Below, piece by piece: positions 30,176 through 39,333 of a DNA stretch of 64,000 bases. Every line of letters starts with the position of its first letter. Within the stretch, counting starts at the first letter, position 1. The notes under the pieces are model-generated. The model saw only the letters and a program-made list of their open reading frames with translations, made no database searches and was not told the origin of the DNA. The DNA is taken from the NCBI RefSeq assembly GCF_009663145.1, contig NZ_VKHR01000005.1, positions 1 through 64,000 on the forward strand, in the 5' to 3' direction. This DNA comes from Shewanella sp. TC10 (GTDB lineage Bacteria > Pseudomonadota > Gammaproteobacteria > Enterobacterales > Shewanellaceae). A program made the translations under genes and the position numbers.

Positions 30176-30309
30176 AGATATAAAAAACCTTCGGTCTGAT
30201 CATAGTTATCTGTCGCTATCATGGCATAATGCGGTATCAAAAATGAATCTTATTATCTAAGTCAATCTTAGATGAACCACAACATGGCAATGTCATGTGA
30301 GGAGCAACG

Positions 30310-31560
30310 ATGTCAACAAAATCTGATGCCTGTGCACAACCTGGCTTAATGGCGCCTGCAGATGCAATTAAAGCGCTATTGGATCAAGTCAGTGTTACCG
30401 AAAACAGTGAAATGGTCGGCTTAAATGAAGCTGTTGGCCGCATTCTTTCTGAAGATTTGGCATCTTGTATTGATCTACCGCCATTTGATAATTCATCAAT
30501 GGACGGCTATGCATTTAAGTTTGATGAACTGACTGGTGACAAGGCTACAACATTGACCTTAGTCGGTACTTCATTTGCTGGACACCCGTATCAAGGCAAA
30601 ATTCCTGCAAATACTTGTATTCGTATTATGACAGGTGCCCCTGTTCCAGAAGGTTACGATACAGTTCAAATGCAGGAAAAAACCACTGCAGATGGAAATA
30701 ACATCACCATTGAACACCCTAAAGCCAAAGGCAATAGTATTCGCTACCGCGGTGAAGAGCTTGTCGCAGGCACTAGTGTTTTAAAAAGTGGCACCCAAAT
30801 TCGCGCTGCCGAAATGGGCGTTTTAGCCACTATCGGTATTAGCCAAGTACGTGTTAAGTCACGCCTTAAAGTGGCTTTCTTCTCAACAGGTGACGAGTTA
30901 CGCCCTGTTGGAAGCGACCTTGCCCCTGGACAAATTTACGATTCAAACCGCTACTCAATCAAAGGGCTACTGACCCAAGCCAATGTTGAATGGATTGACT
31001 TAGGCGTTATCCAAGATGATAAAGAAGCCATTCGCGGTGCATTTAAAGAAGCAGCGGACAAAGCGGATATGGTGCTGACCTCTGGTGGCGTTTCTGTGGG
31101 TGATGCCGATTACACTAAACAAATTTTATCTGAAGAAGGTGAAATCACCTTTTGGCGTCTAGCGATTAAACCTGGTAAACCTTTTGCTTTTGGTAAATTA
31201 GGCAAAGCAGTATTTTGTGGCTTACCTGGTAACCCAGTATCTTCAATGGTGACCTTCTACAAGCTGGTTTGGCCGATCATCAATAAGATGCAGGGATTAA
31301 CCGTTAAAGAGCCACTCATTGTTAAAGCCACTCTATCTAGCCCAATTCGTAAACAGCCTGGTCGCGCCGAATACCAACGCGGTATTTTGAGCCGTAATGA
31401 AGCTGGGGAATTGGTCGTCGCCACCACTGGCGGTCAAGGTTCGGGGATGTTGACCTCAATGAGCTTAGCCAATTGCTTTATTAACTTAGATCAAGAACAA
31501 GGCGACGTTGCATCTGGCACTACAGTTAATGTTGAACCGTTCAACAGCGTATTGTGTTAA
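30310..31560 (+). CDS. moeA: Molybdopterin molybdenumtransferase MoeA
   Basis: A 416-residue enzyme that inserts molybdenum into adenylylated molybdopterin. The conserved PPFDNSSMDGYA segment is near residue 58, the MPT-binding TSGGVSVGDADY near 258, and GLPGNPVS near 304. GAGGAGC lies 5 bases ahead of the ATG. moeB follows after 16 bp. A small inverted repeat (ATCTAAG/CTTAGAT, 30255-30273) lies in the upstream region; its role is unknown. Confidence 0.96.
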   Translation: MSTKSDACAQPGLMAPADAIKALLDQVSVTENSEMVGLNEAVGRILSEDLASCIDLPPFDNSSMDGYAFKFDELTGDKATTLTLVGTSFAGHPYQGKIPANTCIRIMTGAPVPEGYDTVQMQEKTTADGNNITIEHPKAKGNSIRYRGEELVAGTSVLKSGTQIRAAEMGVLATIGISQVRVKSRLKVAFFSTGDELRPVGSDLAPGQIYDSNRYSIKGLLTQANVEWIDLGVIQDDKEAIRGAFKEAADKADMVLTSGGVSVGDADYTKQILSEEGEITFWRLAIKPGKPFAFGKLGKAVFCGLPGNPVSSMVTFYKLVWPIINKMQGLTVKEPLIVKATLSSPIRKQPGRAEYQRGILSRNEAGELVVATTGGQGSGMLTSMSLANCFINLDQEQGDVASGTTVNVEPFNSVLC

Positions 31561-31576
31561 AGGCTGAGGAAGTATC

Positions 31577-32371
31577 ATGAGTGATTTAACCCCAAATGCG
31601 CTTGAAGCTGATGATGGCGAGATTCTATCTGATAACGAAATGCTGCGTTATAGCCGTCAAATCTCCATTAAAGCAATGGATATCGAAGGCCAAGAAAAAC
31701 TCAAGCAAGCTAAGGTATTGGTTATCGGTGCTGGCGGTTTAGGTTGTACTGTGACTCAATACTTAGCCGTTGCCGGTGTAGGTGCAATGACCATTGTTGA
31801 TTTTGACACGGTAGAACTGTCGAACTTACAACGCCAAGTTCTACATCATGATGAAAACATCGGCCAAGCTAAGGTTGATTCAGCTAAACAGACGTTAGCG
31901 CAACTAAATCCGCTGATAACCATCAATACCATCAACGAATTCCTTGATGAAGCACGTATTGAACAGTTGGTTTCTGAGCACATGTTAGTACTAGACTGTA
32001 CTGACAATGTGCAAGTCAGAGAGCAACTTAATAAAAGCTGCTTTAAACATAAGGTCAGCTTTATCTCAGCTGCGGCTATTCGTATGGAAGGCACTGTAAC
32101 AGTCTTTGATTATCAAGCATCTTCACCTTGTTATCATTGCTACAGCAGCTTATTTGGCGAGCAGCAACTCACCTGTGTCGAATCAGGGATTCTAGCGCCT
32201 GTTGTGGGCTTAGTGGGTTGTATTCAAGCAACTGAAGCCATTAAAGCCATTAGCGGTATGGGACAAGGTCTGAATGGACGCATCCTGATGATTGATGCCA
32301 TGACGATGGAGTTTCGTGAAATGAAACTTCCCAAGCAAGCCAACTGTGCTGTTTGCTCGAACGAGGCGTGA
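31577..32371 (+). CDS. moeB: Molybdopterin-synthase adenylyltransferase MoeB
   Basis: A 264-residue E1-like enzyme that adenylates the C-terminal glycine of MoaD so that it can take up sulfur. The ATP loop VIGAGGLGC is at about residue 50, the DLSNLQRQVLH-type segment (ELSNLQRQVLHHDENIG) near 80, and the zinc cysteines are in CYHCY near 180 and CAVC near the end. Its partner MoaD is encoded about 9 kb away on the other strand. Confidence 0.94.
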   Translation: MSDLTPNALEADDGEILSDNEMLRYSRQISIKAMDIEGQEKLKQAKVLVIGAGGLGCTVTQYLAVAGVGAMTIVDFDTVELSNLQRQVLHHDENIGQAKVDSAKQTLAQLNPLITINTINEFLDEARIEQLVSEHMLVLDCTDNVQVREQLNKSCFKHKVSFISAAAIRMEGTVTVFDYQASSPCYHCYSSLFGEQQLTCVESGILAPVVGLVGCIQATEAIKAISGMGQGLNGRILMIDAMTMEFREMKLPKQANCAVCSNEA

Positions 32372-32579
32372 GCTATTGGTAAGAGCTATTTCTAAGAGCC
32401 ATAGCCAAGCGCTATGACTTAAGTCTGTTTCAACCAAACTGACTTATCGATAAGCTATTTTTACCAAAACCTTCATTATTGGCTATAGTTGATAAAAGAA
32501 AAACTGCTGAATTATCAGCACTCTTTTATAAAGCTCTTTCATAGTTATTGTTAACGGAACCCTGTAATAGGAATTCACT

Positions 32580-32873
32580 ATGTTTGCTCAATCGACTATA
32601 GCCAGTAACGCCATCTACAGTAATAAAAGCCAGTTAGTAAAATTCAGTAAGGTATTTTTCTGCTGCATCCTTCTGAGCACCCTCACAGCTTGTTCAGGTG
32701 ATGACGTTAAACAGCTCAATATGACCAATCCAGCGGCTGATTACTGTATAGAAAAAGGCGGAACACGAGAGACTGTTGAGCATATCAATGGGGATGTATC
32801 GCTTTGTACATTGGCTGATGGGGAAGTCATCGAAGAATGGGAGCTGTTTAGGCGTGACCATCAAAAAAGCTAA
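32580..32873 (+). CDS. DUF333-type putative lipoprotein
   Basis: A 97-residue protein. A hydrophobic segment ending in LLSTLTACSG is a lipobox with the acylated cysteine near residue 38, after an unusually long 25-residue N-terminal part; an alternative start inside the frame is possible. After it, NPAADYCIEKGG through CTLADGEVIEEWELFRR matches the DUF333 family of small lipoproteins (hemolysin-like annotations in databases are not evidence of function). Two cysteines in the domain could form a disulfide. Confidence 0.75.
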   Translation: MFAQSTIASNAIYSNKSQLVKFSKVFFCCILLSTLTACSGDDVKQLNMTNPAADYCIEKGGTRETVEHINGDVSLCTLADGEVIEEWELFRRDHQKS

Positions 32874-32962
32874 TGAAATAACTGTACAACGACTCTGTTA
32901 GACTCATTTTATAGCAATGTTTCTGTTAAAAAATTCTGTAAAAAATGAACTAGACACGTCAA

Positions 32963-33154
32963 TTAATCTGCTTGCTCGCCGGTAACAACGGTTTCAATCG
33001 GTTGATTTTGATTGGCATCGCTTGTTACTGCTTGGTTCTCTAATGCCCGTTCCGCTTTAGAAACGTATTTAGGCTTATTGCTGCCCGCCTTTTTTGCATT
33101 GGCTTTCTTTGCTTTACCTTTGAGTGTTTGGTTAATCTTTTTACGTCTATTCAT
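32963..33154 (-). CDS. Small basic DUF2986 protein
   Basis: A 63-residue protein, very rich in Lys and Ala, starting MNRRKKINQTLKGKAKKANA. The pattern with SNKPKYVSKAERA matches the DUF2986 family found in Shewanella and Vibrio. The basic N-terminal half suggests nucleic acid or ribosome contact, but no function is established. Confidence 0.78.
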   Translation of the reverse strand: MNRRKKINQTLKGKAKKANAKKAGSNKPKYVSKAERALENQAVTSDANQNQPIETVVTGEQAD

Positions 33155-33350
33155 GATAATTTCACCTTTTACTCATTGATGTCGCTACTTTGCTCATGAC
33201 CATTTAAGCAACAATAATCGGAGTGCGATTCTACAAGCCTAGACATAAAAATACCAATTCCAAATGACATCAGAATCGGTATTTATCATCTTACTCAGAC
33301 ATAAACTGTGGAAGTGTTGTATTTGCAGCTAATTCCTTACTAGCTAACAA

Positions 33351-33518
33351 CTAGTCTTGAATCACCACCCAAATCGCATGGATTAAGCCCGGTACAAAGA
33401 AGAGTAAACACAAAATAATATTGATCAATAAGTCTTTTCCCATGCCTTTTTTCAAAAACACAGCAACTGGTGGTAGTAAAATTGCGATGACAATAAGTAG
33501 TAGTTTATTTGTATCCAT
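33351..33518 (-). CDS. YqaE/Pmp3-family small membrane protein
   Basis: A 55-residue protein read directly from the sequence. It begins MDTNKLLLIVIAILLPPVAV, continues FLKKGMGKDLLINIILCLLF and ends FVPGLIHAIWVVIQD. Two membrane helices, the PPVAVFLKKG turn and the PGLIHAIWVV ending are the signature of the Pmp3/UPF0057 family, which affects membrane potential and salt tolerance in yeast and plants. GGAAAA lies just ahead of the start. It is a single-gene unit. Confidence 0.88.
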   Translation of the reverse strand: MDTNKLLLIVIAILLPPVAVFLKKGMGKDLLINIILCLLFFVPGLIHAIWVVIQD

Positions 33519-33663
33519 AATTGTTTATTTTCCTTTTAACTTTAAAAAATTAATCAATCAAACCGCGCTACGAATGCAACAATTTGTGAAACAGATCAAA
33601 TATTATTATGATGTTAGACACAATCAACTTATCCTGAATTTTTAATCATTTAATGCAGGTTTA

Positions 33664-34848
33664 ATGATAGAAAACAGCAGTAGTCTCATTTTAATTCAAG
33701 TGATTTGTATCTTGTGCTTAGCAGGAACAATCGCTTGGACTGTAATGGTCGTTCCTATGCGGGTAGCACCCAGTGCTAGCTGGCGCTTTGCGCTTGCTAA
33801 TTTCTGCGTTTTGTTAGGCATGCTGCTCTACACCCAACGTACTCAAGAACCAAGTTACCTGCATTGGCTAGTTGCTGACAACATAATTCTAGTCGGTTTT
33901 TGCTTTTTACGCTGGGGAGCTCAGCGTCTTTATCATTTAAAATCCAGTCATCGTTTTGATATTGCAGTTATTAGTATCTCAATCAGCTTAATGTTACTGG
34001 CAAAGCCTCACACGGCGAATGCGGCATACTTAATGATAATTTTATCGCTCGCTGCTGCAGTTTGTTTCTTCATGCTGGCTAAAGATCATTATATTGCTTT
34101 CAAAGCAAACTTTACCGCCTACGCCACTTATTGGTTGGTGATCCCTATAGTACTCATCGGGATGATGTTTTTGGTAAGAGCGTTCATACTTTTGCTGTTC
34201 CCTGAGAAAGTGGCCACTTATGCCGCCTTTCATACCGAAGAATCTTTGCCGATTTTATGGGTCTACATTGTATTAATTCTATTAGTGAACATTCTCATTA
34301 TTGGCAACACCATCAATCGCCTTGTGGTAAAAATTATGACCTTGGCAAACAAGGATTCCCTTACAGGGCTTTGGAACCGTAACGCCCTTCAAAGTAAATT
34401 AGCTTTAGAGCATGCGCGTTGGCTAAGAGATAAGGTCAGTTACAGTGTGATACTGATTGACTTAGACCACTTTAAACAAATCAATGATTCTTATGGTCAT
34501 ACTGCTGGCGATGAAGTGCTAAAAGTCGCCGCGAAACAACTTAATAGCGTAACCCGAAAAATAGATTACTTGTGCCGTTATGGCGGAGAAGAGTTTGTAT
34601 TAATACTGCCGCTAACGACGGAGAAAAAAGTACTTTGCGTTGCTGAAAAACTACAACAAATCTTATCTGAAGTGAGCTTCGAATGGCAAGGTAACCCTAT
34701 TGCCATTGAGGCCAGTATTGGTTGCGCCACTATTAAAGAAGGTTTACCTGTGGAGGCTTTACTTCATTTAGCTGATAAAGCCATGTATGAAGCTAAAGCA
34801 AGTGGACGTAACTGCATTAAGATTGCTAAAACTGCACAACCCGAATAA
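33664..34848 (+). CDS. Membrane-bound diguanylate cyclase (GGDEF)
   Basis: A 394-residue protein. Residues 1 to about 220 contain about seven hydrophobic segments, and a GGDEF domain fills residues 230-390. The active site reads YGGEEF near residue 306, a functional variant, and the inhibitory I-site RxxD (RKID) lies five residues upstream, so product inhibition is likely. It should make cyclic di-GMP in response to a signal sensed in the membrane part. The start is ATG 33664; no neighbouring gene points to a pathway. Confidence 0.92.
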   Translation: MIENSSSLILIQVICILCLAGTIAWTVMVVPMRVAPSASWRFALANFCVLLGMLLYTQRTQEPSYLHWLVADNIILVGFCFLRWGAQRLYHLKSSHRFDIAVISISISLMLLAKPHTANAAYLMIILSLAAAVCFFMLAKDHYIAFKANFTAYATYWLVIPIVLIGMMFLVRAFILLLFPEKVATYAAFHTEESLPILWVYIVLILLVNILIIGNTINRLVVKIMTLANKDSLTGLWNRNALQSKLALEHARWLRDKVSYSVILIDLDHFKQINDSYGHTAGDEVLKVAAKQLNSVTRKIDYLCRYGGEEFVLILPLTTEKKVLCVAEKLQQILSEVSFEWQGNPIAIEASIGCATIKEGLPVEALLHLADKAMYEAKASGRNCIKIAKTAQPE

Positions 34849-34857
34849 AACTAAACA

Positions 34858-35532
34858 TTACGCCTGCGGCCATCTAAGCTCTACAGGGTTTTGCCAGTCA
34901 TCGTGTAACAGCTGCCCAACTAACGGATTGATAAATGCGCTACCAATTTCTGGAAGTTGTTTAAATTGGTAATGTTGCCCTTGATATTCAAAGTCCAGCA
35001 TCATGGCATGTAAGTAACATCTATCAGCAACCTCTCCACCATAAAGCTCATCACCTAAAATTGGCACGCCGATACTGTTTAGCGCAACACGCAATTGATG
35101 GGTTTTACCACTTAATGGCTTAAGTAAATATAACCGTTCACCATCATCGATAGACTGGGAAAAGAACTGAGTAATGGCCGGGTTAGTCTTAGTTCGCAGT
35201 AACTTATACATACTACGACGTGATTTAGCCATATCACCGATTACCCAACCCTGTTTCTTTTTGGGCTTACCTTTAGCAATAGCCAAATAAAATTTCTGTA
35301 TTTTATGTTCACTAAACAATGCAGTGAATTCAGCTGCCGCTTGAGGAGATTTAGCTAGAATAAGTAACCCAGAAGTGGGTGTATCGAGGCGATGAACAGC
35401 ATACAGCTTAATCCCTAAATCTGCTTCAGCCTGTGCAACCACACCAGCACTGCCGTCTTGGCTATGGAAATGCACTTTGGGAGACTTATTGATAACGATG
35501 AAGTCTGGGTGCTGTTCTATTAGTTGGTACAT
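34858..35532 (-). CDS. RluA-family pseudouridine synthase
   Basis: A 224-residue protein. The catalytic aspartate is in HRLDTPTSGLLILAK near residue 61, and KTHQLRVAL is the later conserved motif. There is no N-terminal S4 domain. The compact form resembles the RluA-like subgroup of uncertain substrate (rRNA or tRNA uridines). Start ATG 35532 (MYQLIEQHPDF) is chosen because the 13 residues before it are not conserved-looking; the frame stays open to 35571. It is convergent with the diguanylate cyclase. Confidence 0.9.
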   Translation of the reverse strand: MYQLIEQHPDFIVINKSPKVHFHSQDGSAGVVAQAEADLGIKLYAVHRLDTPTSGLLILAKSPQAAAEFTALFSEHKIQKFYLAIAKGKPKKKQGWVIGDMAKSRRSMYKLLRTKTNPAITQFFSQSIDDGERLYLLKPLSGKTHQLRVALNSIGVPILGDELYGGEVADRCYLHAMMLDFEYQGQHYQFKQLPEIGSAFINPLVGQLLHDDWQNPVELRWPQA

Positions 35533-35577
35533 ATACTCGATTCTAGTTAAGTCACTGACTGATTTTAGCAACTAGGG

Positions 35578-36888
35578 CTAGAATTGAATATCAACAATTA
35601 AGCCTGGGTGATTGTCAATGAGCTCAATTTTAGCCTGGTGGCGAGATAAAATCGCTTTAACCATTGATAAGCCAAGCCCTGTCCCTTTATGGTGACGACT
35701 TGGATCGAGGCGCACTAAACGATCAAATACCCTTTCCTTATCTTCATCGCTGATGCCTGGACCATTATCAATTATTTGGATCGTTTTGCCTGATTGCACA
35801 ATTTGAATTGTCGCATCTTCAGGCGCATATTTAATCGCATTATCCACCAAGTTAAACAAGGCTTGGAATAATAGGTATTTATCCCCAGATATGGTCACGT
35901 CTTTCTCAACGGTTAAGGTTAAACTTTGCTGTTTTGATTCAGCGACCACTTCTGCCATCTCAAATAAGTCTTCACACAAAAGCTGCAAACTCACAGGTTG
36001 CTTATCTAATGTTTGCTGACCTTCTTCGATGCGCGTTAAAGATAACATGGCATCAAAAGTTGCTAGACAATGATCTAACTCTTCCAGCAGCATTGCAGTC
36101 TGCTCAGGAACTTGTTCGGTGGCTTTATTGGGTAATTGTTCGATACCTATGCGCAAATGCGACAACGGAGTTCTTAAATCGTGGGCAATATTGTCAGTCA
36201 CCCCGCGAACAGACATCAAATTGTGCTCTAAGGTATCAAGCACCCGATTGAACTGCCCAGCCAACATATCAAATTCATCTTCATTATGGCTGACAGGCAA
36301 ACGCGTGTTGTACTCGCCTTGCTCAATCTTTTCACACAATAAATTGTACTGGACTAACCGTCTTAAAATCGCTTTAGAAAATATGAATCCGACAGCTAAA
36401 GTGATGCCAAGCGTGAACGCCACAGCCCAAAAGGCGGCATTAATGAATTTATCAATTAGCGCCGCTAAGTTATCGGTTCGAGTGGCTATCAATACCGGCC
36501 CATAATGCGTCATTACGATGCCACCAGTAAGAATATGAAGCTTATCGGGACCACCGGTTAAGATAGGGAAGTCTCGAGTTTTCGGCAACACAGGCATATT
36601 GTCAGGCACAAAACTGAGTGCGCCCACCATATCGACACTGTTACGCCATGCGATAAGGGCTGTTTTAGGATCTGCTGCTCGAATTTGCGCCGCGAAACTA
36701 CGTCGGTCAACGGTTAATGCAAGCTGTTGATAGCGTTGCATTTCAGTCGCAAGATGTTGCTCAACCTGATTCTCTTGTTCAATGACGAGTTGGCGGTATA
36801 AACCAAATACCAACATCACGATCAACAAGGTCACCAAGGTTGAGAAGATCAGCGTTATCCGCCAAGCACTACTTTGGTAGGGTTTAAT
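35578..36888 (-). CDS. Sensor histidine kinase
   Basis: A membrane histidine kinase. Two hydrophobic segments flank a periplasmic domain of about 110 residues, followed by HAMP, a HisKA box with the phosphorylated histidine in NIAHDLRTPL, and HATPase motifs NAIKYAPED, DNGPGIS and GTGLGL. The start is unclear: the first standard candidates are TTG 36837 and GTG 36834, but both fall inside the first membrane helix. Reading upstream in frame adds IKPYQSSAWRITLIFST, which looks like a real N-terminus, with only an ATT codon at 36888 overlapping the response regulator stop. The product is 436 or 419 residues. It pairs with the regulator upstream. Confidence 0.88.
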   Translation of the reverse strand: MKPYQSSAWRITLIFSTLVTLLIVMLVFGLYRQLVIEQENQVEQHLATEMQRYQQLALTVDRRSFAAQIRAADPKTALIAWRNSVDMVGALSFVPDNMPVLPKTRDFPILTGGPDKLHILTGGIVMTHYGPVLIATRTDNLAALIDKFINAAFWAVAFTLGITLAVGFIFSKAILRRLVQYNLLCEKIEQGEYNTRLPVSHNEDEFDMLAGQFNRVLDTLEHNLMSVRGVTDNIAHDLRTPLSHLRIGIEQLPNKATEQVPEQTAMLLEELDHCLATFDAMLSLTRIEEGQQTLDKQPVSLQLLCEDLFEMAEVVAESKQQSLTLTVEKDVTISGDKYLLFQALFNLVDNAIKYAPEDATIQIVQSGKTIQIIDNGPGISDEDKERVFDRLVRLDPSRHHKGTGLGLSMVKAILSRHQAKIELIDNHPGLIVDIQF

Positions 36889-37561
36889 TCCCTTTGCAAA
36901 GGCGATATCCAGCCCCTCGAACAGTTTCGATGATTTCTGGATGGCCTAGCTCTTCAAATTTGCGACGTAACTTAGCGATATGCACATCAATCACGTTAGT
37001 GCGAGGATCAAAGTGGTAATCCCATACTGCTTCAAATAACAAAGTACGGCTTATCACTTGATTAGGGTGTTCCATTAAGTATTTCAGTAACTGAAACTCT
37101 TTAGGTTGCAGCAATAACTCATGCTCATCTAAAGTCACTTTACGTGTCAGCAATTCCATTCTTAAATTGCCCACTTCCAAATCGGTATTCGCCGCAGAAG
37201 GTGCATTACGTTGAATAAGCTTTTCAGCGCGCACTTGCAATTCAGCAAAGGCAAAAGGCTTAGTCATGTAGTCATCGCCGCCCGCACGTAAGCCTTTCAC
37301 ACGCTCATCAACGTGGCTAAGTGCCGATAGAATTAATACAGGGGTTTGGTTGCCATTATTTCTCAATGCAGTCAGCAAAGTCAGTCCGTCTAACTGCGGT
37401 AACATGCGGTCTAAAATAATAATGTCGTATTGATTATGCTTGGCTTGGTGCAGGCCATCATGGCCATTAGTCGCAGTATCAACTTGATATTGCTGCGCGG
37501 TAAAACCTTCGGCAACGTATTGTAAAGTAGTTGCGTCATCTTCAACGATTAATACTCGCAT
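36884..37561 (-). CDS. OmpR-family response regulator
   Basis: A 225-residue two-component regulator: receiver domain (residues 1-115, phosphorylated Asp in IIILDRMLPQ near 51, Lys in MTKPFAF near 102) and a C-terminal winged helix (about 130-222). ATG 37561 (MRVLIVEDDA) is preceded by AAGGA 8 bases away. It is the first gene of the pair with the histidine kinase. The PepSY-like gene just upstream on the same strand may belong to the same unit, as in QseBC/PmrAB-like systems. Confidence 0.94.
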   Translation of the reverse strand: MRVLIVEDDATTLQYVAEGFTAQQYQVDTATNGHDGLHQAKHNQYDIIILDRMLPQLDGLTLLTALRNNGNQTPVLILSALSHVDERVKGLRAGGDDYMTKPFAFAELQVRAEKLIQRNAPSAANTDLEVGNLRMELLTRKVTLDEHELLLQPKEFQLLKYLMEHPNQVISRTLLFEAVWDYHFDPRTNVIDVHIAKLRRKFEELGHPEIIETVRGAGYRLCKGN

Positions 37562-37618
37562 AGTGCTATTCCTTAATGCTACAGCCTTCACTGCAAAGAT
37601 ACTTATAGCCCGCTAAAG

Positions 37619-38143
37619 CTAATCCCATTGTAATAATGGTAACGGACGTAATTCTTCAATATCAAAAGCAATCGTATGCTTGCTAGAAACATTGAGTAAT
37701 TTTAACTCTAGATAACTGATCGCTAAGTCATGGTCTAACTCAGCTTCGATTAAATATCCTGTTTGGTCTTGTTGCGCCATTCTGACGAGTTCAGTAAAGG
37801 TCATTTCTTTTTTTACTAAGACTTGAGCAGCTTTGACTTGATCCAAATCATCAGCTTCAAATACAGATAACTTTTTAGTGACTAAGCTGCCATCAGAGGC
37901 GTCAAATGAGAATTCGGTGACTTCACTATCATCAAGATTTAACAGGTCAATTTCATAAATTAGTTGACCGTTTTCAACATCCATATCAAACGATGAAACA
38001 ATACCGCTGTATTCTGCTTCAACTTGTTCAATCACGATAAGCGGTTGTACGTATTCTCCCTCCGAAAGCAATGTATGCATACTCGGGGTTGCCATAACCA
38101 TTGATGGGAATACGACTAACAACGACAGAACGATACGGAACAT
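37619..38143 (-). CDS. Periplasmic PepSY-like protein
   Basis: A 174-residue protein with a signal peptide (MFRIVLSLLVVFPSMVMA). The rest is acidic and beta-rich; the segments with YEIDLLNLDDSEVTEFSFDASDG and YLIEAELDHDLAISYLELKLL resemble two PepSY-type repeats. PepSY proteins are often encoded beside OmpR-type two-component systems, as here (57 bp to the regulator start). It may modulate the sensor in the periplasm, which is inference. Confidence 0.75.
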   Translation of the reverse strand: MFRIVLSLLVVFPSMVMATPSMHTLLSEGEYVQPLIVIEQVEAEYSGIVSSFDMDVENGQLIYEIDLLNLDDSEVTEFSFDASDGSLVTKKLSVFEADDLDQVKAAQVLVKKEMTFTELVRMAQQDQTGYLIEAELDHDLAISYLELKLLNVSSKHTIAFDIEELRPLPLLQWD

Positions 38144-38226
38144 GAAAGCCTCAAGATGAGTATTTGAATAGTGCTACTTTACCTAAGCCCAGCAAAAGAC
38201 CCAAGCATTGTAAGATTAATAATTGA

Positions 38227-39333
38227 TCATGATTCTAGAATATGAACTTGTTCAGATTTAAGCGCAATCGTAGTCTCAAGCCCAGACTTTAATGAGAGTT
38301 TTTCAGCTAAGTGTGAAGGTATATCCATATTGAACACCTCATCAACATCAGCCATTCTGGCTTTTACTCGCACTGACTCACCCATGATAAGCATAGACTC
38401 AATGACAATATCGAGTTTATTAATACTACGACATAATCGCCCACTGGTAATGGCATTGAAACGGATACCTTGGTTAGGAATAACCCAGCGCACTTGCTGC
38501 CCCACCACTAACTCTGGCGCACTGTCGCTAGCAATAATTTGCTCACCCATTTTAAGCCAGGTGATATTAGCATCAGCATCTCGGCCGCTCACCTCAGCAT
38601 TAAAGATGTTTCTCAGCCCCATTTGTCTAGCGACAGTTTCATTGCGTGGGTGAGATAACACCTCAAAAGGCTCACCTTGTTGCAGCATTTTGCCTTGGCT
38701 GATTAAAATCATTTTGTCAGCAAGTAACAAGGCTTCATTCATATCATGGGTCACCATGACAACAGGAATAGAGAGTTGCGACTTTAATCGGGCAAGCTCA
38801 ATGTATAAGCGCTCTCTAGTTTCTCTATCAACCGCCGAAAAGGGTTCATCAAGCAATAACACTGAAGGCTCACGTGCTAATGCCCTCGCTAAGGCCACAC
38901 GCTGACGCTGACCGCCAGATAACTGTGCAGGCAATCTAGCAGGAAGCCCATGTAAATTAACTCGCTCAAGCCAGTCTAAGGCTCTTGCTTTACGTTCGCT
39001 CTTAGGAATATGGTCTAAGCCTGAAATGACATTTTCTAGCGCCGTGAGATGGGGAAATAGCCCAAAATGTTGCGGCACATAGCCAATATGACGTTGCTGT
39101 GGTGACAAATGAATATTTTGCTCATCGTCAAACCATGTCTTACCGCCGCATTCTATCTGGCCTTGCTCAGATGAGCTTAATCCAGCAATCATCCGCAGCA
39201 ATGTTGTTTTACCGCCACCTGATGGTCCAACGACTGCCAATACTTCCCCTGCTTTACAACTAAATTTAGCTGTTAAAGGGATTGGCGACTGTTGTGAGAT
39301 TTCGCAATGTAAATCAGCGTTGTTGGTTGGCAT
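38227..39333 (-). CDS. modC: Molybdate ABC transporter ATP-binding protein
   Basis: A 368-residue ABC ATPase: Walker A GPSGGGKTTLL near residue 33, signature LSGGQRQRVALARAL near 131, Walker B VLLLDEPFSAVD near 155. The C-terminal 110 residues form a molybdate-binding TOBE/Mop-type regulatory domain. It overlaps modB by 20 bases and ends the moa-mod operon. Confidence 0.95.
   Translation of the reverse strand: MPTNNADLHCEISQQSPIPLTAKFSCKAGEVLAVVGPSGGGKTTLLRMIAGLSSSEQGQIECGGKTWFDDEQNIHLSPQQRHIGYVPQHFGLFPHLTALENVISGLDHIPKSERKARALDWLERVNLHGLPARLPAQLSGGQRQRVALARALAREPSVLLLDEPFSAVDRETRERLYIELARLKSQLSIPVVMVTHDMNEALLLADKMILISQGKMLQQGEPFEVLSHPRNETVARQMGLRNIFNAEVSGRDADANITWLKMGEQIIASDSAPELVVGQQVRWVIPNQGIRFNAITSGRLCRSINKLDIVIESMLIMGESVRVKARMADVDEVFNMDIPSHLAEKLSLKSGLETTIALKSEQVHILES

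Noticed and set aside
30215..30240. CTGTCGCTATCATGG upstream of moeA as a second Pho box.
   Set aside because: Only one CTGTC half is present and the second heptamer does not match; no 11-bp direct repeat.
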